Shown: in pieces, positions 57,880-64,000 of the stretch
How the letters are laid out: each line of letters starts with the position of its first letter
Position numbering within the stretch: position 1 is the first letter of the stretch
Origin: Streptomyces sp. NBC_01283
GTDB lineage: Bacteria; Actinomycetota; Actinomycetes; Streptomycetales; Streptomycetaceae
Direction: 5' to 3'
DNA: 64,000 nt
Assembly: GCF_041435335.1 (NCBI RefSeq)
Contig: NZ_CP108430.1
Coordinates: forward strand, 868,001-932,000
Made by a program: the position numbers and the translations under genes
Notes under the pieces: model-generated
Told to the model about the DNA's origin: nothing
The model's database searches: none
What the model saw: the letters and a program-made list of their open reading frames with translations, nothing else

Positions 57880-58707
57880 GTGAACGGACGACGCGTGGTC
57901 CCGATGCTTGCGGCGGCCTCGGTGGTGATCACGGCTCTCGCGGGCTGCGGCGGGGACCCAACCCAAGCGGGGCAGGGCAACGCGTCCCCGTCCACGCCCT
58001 CACCACCCTCGCCCTCCCCCTCGCGTACGCGGGAGAGCCCCGCCCCTGAGATCCTGTCGCCCACGGGCCCGGCGACCGCACCCGGCCGCGACACCGTCGC
58101 GAACCCTCAACAGGTCTTCACCGGCCCGGAGTTGAAAAAGGCTCTCCTGCCGGACTCCACTTTCGGCCGGCATCTAAAGCGCGGCGACGAGTACACGATG
58201 GCCTTCGCGAGCAACCGCGAGCAGCGGCGGGAGCGTTGGCAGTACTGCCTGCCCGGGGCCACGAACCCGGCCTGGCTGGGCCCGGCCACCTACCGCGGCA
58301 CGGAGACGGCGGCCCACACGCTGCGCGTCGTCGGCAACGAGGGCGAGGCGGTGGCCGTGCAGCATCTCGTGTCGCTGCCCGTGGCCTCGGCCCGCGACTA
58401 CATGCGCCTCGAACAGGACATCAGACGACACTGCCGGTCCTTCTCCTCCGACATGGAAGCGGGCACGGCGGACGAGACCTACTCCGTGGAACCCCTGCGG
58501 GGGCTCGGCGACGAGGCGTACCTGGAGATCCACGAGATCGATTACGAAGGCAGCGTCCGCACCGAATACGCCGCCCACGTCCGCGTCGGCGGCGTACTCG
58601 TCGCAGTCATGGGCGTCGCGGGTACGGCAGACCGCGACGACACCGTCCGGTGGACCGCACACCTCGCCCGGGAGGTGGGCACCACCTTGTACGGCACAGA
58701 CGTTTAA
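57880..58707 (+). CDS. Lipoprotein of unknown function
   Basis: A 275-residue lipoprotein from GTG 57880 with GGGGGA upstream. The signal segment VVPMLAAASVVITALAGCGG ends at a lipobox Cys near residue 23 (ALAGCGG). A Pro/Ser/Thr linker (PSTPSPPSPSPSRTRESPAP) follows, then a compact domain with YMRLEQDIRRHCRSFSSDME and GLGDEAYLEIHEIDYEG, typical of actinobacterial cell-surface proteins. The role is unknown. Confidence 0.75.
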   Translation: MNGRRVVPMLAAASVVITALAGCGGDPTQAGQGNASPSTPSPPSPSPSRTRESPAPEILSPTGPATAPGRDTVANPQQVFTGPELKKALLPDSTFGRHLKRGDEYTMAFASNREQRRERWQYCLPGATNPAWLGPATYRGTETAAHTLRVVGNEGEAVAVQHLVSLPVASARDYMRLEQDIRRHCRSFSSDMEAGTADETYSVEPLRGLGDEAYLEIHEIDYEGSVRTEYAAHVRVGGVLVAVMGVAGTADRDDTVRWTAHLAREVGTTLYGTDV

Positions 58708-58799
58708 CCCGCGCGGCCGGCATGGGTGATGGGCTTCGGCTGGCAGCGCAACGACTTCGTCGGCGAGGCGGACCGGTGGGTCGCGACGTCAGCAACGGC

Positions 58800-59888
58800 C
58801 TACTGGATGCTCCAGCGGTGCGGGTGGCCGGGATCGGTGGGGCAGGCGAAGATGTTGGCCTCGCCCGCGCGGCCCACGATGACCTTGGTGGGCGTGGCGA
58901 ACGGGTGCGGGGTCAGGTCTCGTTCCTCCGTCGGCTTCCAGCTTCCGCTGCCGCCGTCCCACTCCGAGCTGTCGATGGTCAGCAGCAACTGCATGGGCGT
59001 GGTGCACGTCAGGCAGTTCATGGGGGAAGGGTCAGTGGTGTGCCAGGACGCGAAGCCGCCGACGCGCCATCCGGGTGGGATGGACAGGTCGTACTGGTAG
59101 CGGATCAGCCCGTCGTCGTCTCCGCCACCGCCCTCACCCTCGTACTCGTGCTCTTCCGTCCTCTCCTGCTCCGCCTGTTCCTCAAGTGCCGCCTCAAGCG
59201 CTTCCTCAAGAGCGTCCTCCCGGGCGTAGATCCTTTCGCACAGGTCCTCGGGCAGGAGCCCGGCGAAGGGGTACGTGACCACCTGCTCCGGCTGCAGCAC
59301 GCAAGGCTCGGGCACATAGCCGTCGGAGCCGACGACTTGCGGCTGGGGCGGCGAGGCCAGCACCTCGCCGACCTCCGCCGACCTGCGCCAGCGGAGGTGG
59401 AGCAGCATGCCGTACCGGGTGGGTCCGTGTGCGTCGAACGGGCAGCAGAACACCTGGAGCAGGTCGCAGTCGTCCGGGCCCGCCGACAGGTCGGGGATGT
59501 CCCGCCGGTACAGCTGGGCAAGCGCGACCAGCGGCAGCGGATCAGTGTCGGAGAGGCCGGGGATCCGGTGCCTGCGGTCCAGTTCGTCCAGGAGTTGCCG
59601 GTCCTCCTCCGAGGGACCCCGGAACGGTGGGTGAGCCCATGCGCGGTCCAGGATCTCCCGCCTTCGGTGGATGTCCGCAGGACGCCGGCCACTCCTACGA
59701 GGATGAGCCTCGGGGCACACCGGCCACGGCTCGTCCGCCGGCCACAGCATCGGCCCACCCACGGAACTGGCCGTCACGTCGGGGCTGCCCGGCCTCGGGT
59801 GCAGCCGGGTGGTGGTGCCCCGATACGCGGCGAGCTCCGGGAAGAGCGCCTCGACGTCCAGTGGCCGGGGCGGTGTGGTCTTCGTCAT
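58800..59888 (-). CDS. DUF1963 (YwqG-like) protein
   Basis: A 362-residue soluble protein. SSVGGPMLWPADEPWPVCPE (about residues 42-61) and later PLVALAQLYRRDIPDL, VFCCPFDAHG and a C-terminal segment MNCLTCTTPMQLLLTIDSSE followed by ANIFACPTDPGHPHRWSIQ match the DUF1963 layout. An acidic stretch with EEALEAALEEQAEQERTEEH is a low-complexity insert. The paired cysteines (CLTC and FACP) might bind zinc. The function is not known; the family is often linked to contact-dependent or stress loci. Confidence 0.75.
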   Translation of the reverse strand: MTKTTPPRPLDVEALFPELAAYRGTTTRLHPRPGSPDVTASSVGGPMLWPADEPWPVCPEAHPRRSGRRPADIHRRREILDRAWAHPPFRGPSEEDRQLLDELDRRHRIPGLSDTDPLPLVALAQLYRRDIPDLSAGPDDCDLLQVFCCPFDAHGPTRYGMLLHLRWRRSAEVGEVLASPPQPQVVGSDGYVPEPCVLQPEQVVTYPFAGLLPEDLCERIYAREDALEEALEAALEEQAEQERTEEHEYEGEGGGGDDDGLIRYQYDLSIPPGWRVGGFASWHTTDPSPMNCLTCTTPMQLLLTIDSSEWDGGSGSWKPTEERDLTPHPFATPTKVIVGRAGEANIFACPTDPGHPHRWSIQ

Positions 59889-59948
59889 GGCGCCGACTCT
59901 AAATACCCGGCGGTCTTGCCCTCGCGGCGCCCCCACGCGCGCCTGGCA

Positions 59949-61961
59949 TCACCAACTGCCGCCAGTTGGCGCGGTCGACACCACACCCGATGGCACCTCA
60001 CAGCAACCGGCTTCGGCATACCGCTCCGCGGCCTCTCCCTCCCGGGTCGAGTCCGGCGCGAACCGCTGTCCCTCGCGGTTCGCCTCCCCACTCCCCCTCT
60101 TCCCGCCCTCCACCGACCCCGGCTTCTGACGCTGCCCCTGCCCCTGCCTCTGCCTCTGCTCGTGGGGCGAGGACGGCTCACACGTCGCCGAGCCGGTGCA
60201 CGCCTGGCCATCCCTGCGCGGCACATCAGGGCCGCCCTTCAGGGAGGGCTTCAAGGAAGGCTTCAGGGAGGGCTCACTCTCCCCTTTGATCGAGCGGGAA
60301 TTGGGATCGGCCGTAGGAGCTGCAGGGGTCGTAGAGGCCGTCGAGGAGTCGAGCATCCAGCGCTGCTTCTTCGATCCGTCACGCACCTTGACCACGACAT
60401 CCGCACCCTTGCGCTCGGAGGCGGGCGCGACCGCCAGCCGTTCGTGCCACCGGGGCAGCAACTCCCCCAGCACAGTCAGGTCGTAGCGCACCTCGTCGGC
60501 TCGCGCGGCCGAAGGTGCCGCGCACGTGCCCAGGACGATCACCCCGTCGTTCCGGTGGGAGTCGAGGCAGAGTTCGGGGCGCGTGACGCTGCTGAGCAGT
60601 CCGTTCTCGTCGTACGACCACTGCTGGCTCCCCGCGGTCGAGCACTTCGCCAGTTTCGCCTCGGCACCGGGCTTCGCCTTGCCCCGTACGTCCAGGCACA
60701 GACCCGCCGCCGCATTGCGGAGTCTGCCCTGACCGGGACTGCCGGGGTACCCCGCGGAGGTGGGCGTGGGCGTGACCGTAGGGGTGGGCGCGGAGGCTCC
60801 GGCGGAGGGCGTCTCGCCGCCAGCGCCCGGAGGAGTGTCCCGACTCCCGGTCATCCCTGTCATCCCCGTCATCCCGGTCGGGGGCTCGGTCTCGCCGCTG
60901 TTGTCGTCGCCCGACGAGAGAGTGATGACGAGTACGGTCGCGAGGAGGGCGGCGGCTCCCAGGGCCGCTCCGGTGCGCAGCGCCCCGGAGCGTGTGCGCG
61001 CCGAAGCGAACGGGCCTCCCCGCGGGGCGAGGTGTGACGCCGTACGATGCCGTCCGCCGCCGCCCGAGTGCCTGCCACCGAGGCCGGTGCCCCCTCCCGC
61101 GCGCTTCGGGGTACCCCCGCGCCCCGGCCGCGACTCCAGATAGCGACGGGCGCCCCAGCCGAGTACCGCTTCGGCGAGAAGCGTCTCCAACTCCCGCTCT
61201 ACACAGCCGAGTTGATCGGCGACATCACGGCAGTGGCGGCACCCCTCCAGATGCTGCCGCGCATCGGGCAGCAAGGCGCCGCCGCGGCGAATCGTGACGT
61301 CGAGGATTCGGTTGTAAAGGGGGCATTCCTTGGTCGGCGCGAGTTCGCGGTGACCGCGGACGATACCTGCCCGGAATTGTTCACGCGCCTGCTCCAGCGC
61401 GTCGGCCGCACGGTCGGCACTCAAGCCTGACAAACCGGCGGGTATGGATATGTGTTCAGCTTCAACTACCGCATGCCACAACAGGCACTGGGCGACTCCG
61501 GGAAGAGCCCAGAAGGAGCGCGCGGCGAGTCGTCGCTTTTCGGGTGTCATGGAGGTCGCCGCCCGCATACCGCGACCACCGGTCGGTTTGCGGAGTTCCG
61601 GCATGAGGCCGGATATGCGGTCGTCGACGGTCCACTCCCTGACCGTCTCCCGCACGGTCACCAGGAGGTACGGACGCAGGGCCCCGCCCGGCTCACCACT
61701 CGCCAGGTGCCCGAGCACCTGATGGAAGGACGCCGTGGCGACAATGGACGCCGAACTCGACCGAGCGGCAAGGCAGATGGCCGCGTAGTCGTACGTCGCC
61801 TGCCAGTGCCGCGCGAGCAGGAGCGCGACGGGCCGGTCCGAATCCCCCTCCGACCGGCCACGCAGTCGAGCGGCGAGACTCGTGTCGGATTCATCGGGGT
61901 TCACACCCGGACGAGGAGGGTGAGTCGGGCGTGGGGGATGCGGGGGGTGCGGGGATTGCAC
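59949..61961 (-). CDS. Chimeric sigma-factor-like / zinc-finger / ricin-lectin membrane protein
   Basis: A 670-residue protein. Residues about 25-200 resemble a degenerate ECF sigma factor (LLARHWQATYDYAAICLAAR; region-4-like LSGLSADRAADALEQAREQF). About 205-255 carry an anti-sigma zinc-finger pattern with HLEGCRHCRDVADQ. One membrane helix sits near 330-350 (LGAAALLATVLVITL). Outside follow a GMT tripeptide repeat, a Pro/Thr linker and a ricin B lectin domain (LRNAAAGLCLDVRGKAKPGA; QQWSYDENGLLSSV), then a low-complexity tail with PSLK repeats. The preferred start is GTG 61961, with GGAAGG upstream. It may couple carbohydrate sensing to regulation; this is conjecture. Confidence 0.72.
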   Translation of the reverse strand: MQSPHPPHPPRPTHPPRPGVNPDESDTSLAARLRGRSEGDSDRPVALLLARHWQATYDYAAICLAARSSSASIVATASFHQVLGHLASGEPGGALRPYLLVTVRETVREWTVDDRISGLMPELRKPTGGRGMRAATSMTPEKRRLAARSFWALPGVAQCLLWHAVVEAEHISIPAGLSGLSADRAADALEQAREQFRAGIVRGHRELAPTKECPLYNRILDVTIRRGGALLPDARQHLEGCRHCRDVADQLGCVERELETLLAEAVLGWGARRYLESRPGRGGTPKRAGGGTGLGGRHSGGGGRHRTASHLAPRGGPFASARTRSGALRTGAALGAAALLATVLVITLSSGDDNSGETEPPTGMTGMTGMTGSRDTPPGAGGETPSAGASAPTPTVTPTPTSAGYPGSPGQGRLRNAAAGLCLDVRGKAKPGAEAKLAKCSTAGSQQWSYDENGLLSSVTRPELCLDSHRNDGVIVLGTCAAPSAARADEVRYDLTVLGELLPRWHERLAVAPASERKGADVVVKVRDGSKKQRWMLDSSTASTTPAAPTADPNSRSIKGESEPSLKPSLKPSLKGGPDVPRRDGQACTGSATCEPSSPHEQRQRQGQGQRQKPGSVEGGKRGSGEANREGQRFAPDSTREGEAAERYAEAGCCEVPSGVVSTAPTGGSW
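60237..60272 (-). repeat. Three-copy 12-bp repeat in the lectin protein gene
   Basis: Units CTTCAGGGAGGG, CTTCAAGGAAGG and CTTCAGGGAGGG encode PSLK repeats in the C-terminal tail of the chimeric lectin protein. Confidence 0.65.
60850..60876 (-). repeat. Three-copy 9-bp repeat in the lectin protein gene
   Basis: Three GTCATCCCN units encode a Gly-Met-Thr tripeptide repeat just outside the predicted membrane helix. Confidence 0.6.
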
Positions 61962-62341
61962 AGAACCTTTTCCTTCCAAGCCGCAAGACGGCGCACGGAA
62001 ATCACACCCGCCGAGATGGGGCGTCTGATTGGTGCATACCTAAGGCTCACCGAGGCAGGAAAATGGATCGACAAAACCGCGGAACCGTCCGAATGCGGCA
62101 GCCTCAAGACCTTTTGGGTCGGCGGCACGAATCCCGAACGAGAAAGGCGAGCCTGATCATTGCCTCAGCGCGAGGAAGCTCACCTTGGCACAGCCGACTC
62201 GCGGGAAACAAGAAGTTCGAGCGACTTCCATTCGGGAACGGAGAAGGACGCAGGCGTTACCTGCGGTACTCGCACCCGCTTTCGAAACCAAGCCGCTCGA
62301 ACGACAAGCTCACCCCTGCCAGCCCTTTGCCCGCCCCTGCC
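61962..62341. other. Intergenic region with atypical composition
   Basis: About 380 bases, visibly less GC-rich than the genes around it, between the lectin protein start and the alpha/beta hydrolase stop. A plus-strand frame from an ATG near 62024 (starting MGRLIGAYLRLTEAGKWIDK) runs 46 codons, but with weak third-position bias and no ribosome binding site, so I do not call a gene. It probably contains the lectin gene promoter and possibly decayed coding sequence. Confidence 0.35.
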
Positions 62342-63178
62342 TCACCCCTTGATGAACTCGGTGATCTGCGGGGCGAGTTTTCTCGGGGCCATGACGACGG
62401 CGCCGTGGTTGAGTCCGGGCAGGGTGCGGTGATCGGCCTGCGGCACGATCTCGGTGACGGCGAGGGCGGCACGTCGGAAGGCGGCCGGGCTCTTGCCCCC
62501 GGTCAGCACACGAGTGGGCACGGCCACCCCTTTCCACTCTTCGGCGTCGAGCGGCTTGCCTTGCTGGGTATCGCCCATCACCGCGATGTCGTAGGGCAGG
62601 GTCCGGGCCAGCTTCGTGAGGCTCGCCCATGTCTTCGGCATGAGCTTCATGACGAACACGGCGATGCCGGGCATGCCCTGCACCCTGGTCATGAAGTACT
62701 TGACGGCGTCGCTGTGCCGGCCTCCCGCAAGCAGCACGGTGATCTGTTCGGCGAGATCCGTGGGCGGCCCCTTGTCGCCTTCGGCGACCACGAACGGCGG
62801 CTCGTACAGGGCCAGTCGGTCGACATTCACTCCGGCGGCAGCCGCGCGCAGCGCGAGGACCGCCCCGGAGGACGAGCCGAACAGCGACGCCGAACCGCCC
62901 ACGTGCTCGATCAAGGCGGCGATGTCCTCTATCTCGCGGTCGGGGGCGTAGAGGTCGGCGTCACCGCTGGCGCCCCGTCCGCGCCGGTCGTAGTTGACCA
63001 CGGTGAAGTGCTCGGCGAGGAGAGCCGCGAGTTTGGTCGTGTCGGAACGGTCGGCCAGTGCCGAGGAGACCAGGACGACGGCCGGGCCGCTGCCCGACTG
63101 CTCGAACGCGATCTCGGTGCCGTCGGCGGAGACGACACGGTTCTCGGCTCCGGCCGACTGCTCTCGGGCTGTGGACAT
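62342..63178 (-). CDS. Alpha/beta hydrolase
   Basis: A 278-residue alpha/beta hydrolase. VVSADGTEIAFEQSGSGPAV opens the fold, FTVVNYDRRGRGASGDADLY contains the oxyanion region, the nucleophile elbow is SLFGSSSGAVLALRA (catalytic Ser in G-S-S-S-G), and LPGLNHGAVVMAPRKLAP gives the catalytic His. It resembles small-molecule esterases or lactonases; the substrate is unknown. ATG 63178 with GGAGAAG eight bases before it is preferred over GTG 63184. Confidence 0.87.
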   Translation of the reverse strand: MSTAREQSAGAENRVVSADGTEIAFEQSGSGPAVVLVSSALADRSDTTKLAALLAEHFTVVNYDRRGRGASGDADLYAPDREIEDIAALIEHVGGSASLFGSSSGAVLALRAAAAGVNVDRLALYEPPFVVAEGDKGPPTDLAEQITVLLAGGRHSDAVKYFMTRVQGMPGIAVFVMKLMPKTWASLTKLARTLPYDIAVMGDTQQGKPLDAEEWKGVAVPTRVLTGGKSPAAFRRAALAVTEIVPQADHRTLPGLNHGAVVMAPRKLAPQITEFIKG

Positions 63179-63283
63179 GTTCACTTCTCCGGTTCACGTA
63201 GGGCCGTACCGCTGTGGCGTGAGTTCCTGCCGATGAGACCCCCGCGGAGCAGGAAACTCATCGCTGCACGACCCGGCCCCGTG

Positions 63284-63787
63284 TCACGCCAACGAGCGCG
63301 TGAGCCAAGCCACTTCGCCACTGTCTTCCGTGGACACGCGATCCCGCTCGAACCCGAGCTTCTCAAGGACACGGAGCGACGGTGTGTTCCAGGTGCCGAC
63401 GGTCGCCCAGATCCGTTTCCGCCCGGTCGCCATGGCGGCATCGAGCACCGCGCCGGCCGCCTCGGTTGCGTAGCCACACCGATGCGTGCGCTGGAACAGC
63501 TCAAACGCGATTTCGGGCTCCTCCAGGGTGGAGCGGCCGATGATCAGCCCGCAGTAGCCGATGAAGTCGCTTTCGTCGCGCCGTTGGATGGGCAGCAGGG
63601 CGATCCCCGTCGTCACCGTCGCGGCGAGCAGCTCCGCGATGGACGTCCGGATGCGCTCGACCGGAGGTGTCCCCTTGCCGCGTTCGGAGAGGAGCGCGCT
63701 GAACTCGGCGGCGTCCGACTCGGCCCAGGGCCGCAGTATCAGCCGCTCGGTCTCCAGGTGGAACGACATCGTCTCGTATGTGGACAT
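63284..63787 (-). CDS. GNAT acetyltransferase (RimJ/RimL-like)
   Basis: A 167-residue protein: LETERLILRPWAESDAAEFS is the RimJ/RimL opening, EIAFELFQRTHRCGYATEAA the acetyl-CoA loop, and WATVGTWNTPSLRVLEKLGF the last conserved block. It probably acetylates an N-terminus or small amine; the specificity is unknown. The ATG at 63787 matches the family start. Confidence 0.87.
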   Translation of the reverse strand: MSTYETMSFHLETERLILRPWAESDAAEFSALLSERGKGTPPVERIRTSIAELLAATVTTGIALLPIQRRDESDFIGYCGLIIGRSTLEEPEIAFELFQRTHRCGYATEAAGAVLDAAMATGRKRIWATVGTWNTPSLRVLEKLGFERDRVSTEDSGEVAWLTRSLA

Positions 63788-63812
63788 GGGCCCTACTCTG
63801 CCCCACAGGTCC

Positions 63813-64000
63813 TCACGGACGACCGCTGGAGTGCCGGGGCGGCCGGTCCAGCGGCGCGGACACGGCCAGGCTCTCGTCGAGCCTCGCGACCAGGGCAGCC
63901 GTGAGGGGCGCGAAGCCGCCGGAAGCCCACCGTTCCACGGACTTCAGGAACCCTGCGAGGTCGTCCCGGACGGAGCCCAGGAGTTCGCGCAGCTCCGCCC
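63813..64000 (-). CDS. C-terminal end of a gene cut by the window edge
   Basis: An open frame enters from position 64000 and ends at TGA 63813-63815, giving the last 61 or so residues: charged, helical and ending RPPRHSSGRP. It includes LRELLGSVRDDLAGFLKSVE and RWASGGFAPLTAALVARL. Third-position GC is strong. Too little is present to name a family. It ends 25 bases before the GNAT start and could be co-transcribed with it. Confidence 0.5.
   Translation of the reverse strand, partial: AELRELLGSVRDDLAGFLKSVERWASGGFAPLTAALVARLDESLAVSAPLDRPPRHSSGRP

Noticed and set aside
62024..62156. Small plus-strand frame in the 61962-62341 gap
   Set aside because: Weak third-position GC bias, no ribosome binding site and no recognised relation; recorded only as possible decayed sequence.

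Overview
The window is high-GC DNA with strong G/C bias at third codon positions, many GTG/TTG starts and dense short operons on both strands. Gene content (SpoIIE-type phosphatases, DUF574-type methyltransferase, DUF5709, DUF6479-like and DUF6817 proteins, a DmdR/IdeR-type iron box, LacI-controlled sugar ABC genes without their own ATPase) points to a Streptomyces chromosome, probably accessory or arm-proximal. I saw no rRNA, tRNA, CRISPR array or phage module. All functions are read from sequence motifs and family knowledge; no database search was run.

Layout. 1-2.4 kb: a truncated receiver/SpoIIE phosphatase, a DinB-like protein, and an ArsR-VOC pair with a clear operator. 2.5-7.1 kb: a D-glucarate catabolic unit (IclR regulator divergent from kdgD, GntP-type permease, gudD). 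7.2-14.8 kb: HPP-like membrane protein, aldo/keto reductase, succinate-semialdehyde-type dehydrogenase, F420-type oxidoreductase, secreted GH16 enzyme, SAM methyltransferase. 14.9-18.6 kb: three-subunit molybdenum/FAD/Fe-S aldehyde or xanthine oxidoreductase behind a sigma-B-like promoter; a 41-bp block of that promoter recurs at 21.5 kb before a DUF5709 gene. 18.6-25 kb: PHP protein, GAF-like/PP2C phosphatase, GNAT, LysR and a divergent NmrA-like protein. 25-27.3 kb: beta-carbonic anhydrase plus SulP transporter.

27.4-31 kb is the most unusual region. A good promoter drives a 22-codon, possibly leaderless ORF and a 55-residue peptide that ends in three 9-residue repeats of the form xxxK(S/D)GCIS. 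A perfect 11-bp-stem hairpin follows, then a PaaK/LuxE-like adenylate-forming enzyme, a His-rich GRDP-like protein and an MFS exporter. This has the architecture of a ribosomally synthesised, modified peptide (RiPP) locus, but lacks every maturation enzyme I recognise from known classes.

31.1-37.6 kb: an NmrA-like gene, then an iron-siderophore ABC operon (ATPase, lipoprotein, fused permease) under a perfect iron box. Its ATPase gene is split by an IS110-family element of about 1.33 kb. 37.6-41.8 kb: secreted, membrane and stress-type proteins with two strong terminators. 41.9-49.3 kb: an arabinan/arabinoside unit (GH93-like, GH51, two permeases, binding lipoprotein, LacI regulator) with three CAACGTTG operators in the divergent promoter region. 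49.6-64 kb: a DUF6817 protein, a quinone reductase with a putative operator, a long repeat protein, several GNATs, TetR, LysE/Lrp and AraC genes, a lipoprotein, a DUF1963 protein, a chimeric sigma-like/zinc-finger/ricin-lectin membrane protein, an alpha/beta hydrolase, and a gene cut by the window end.
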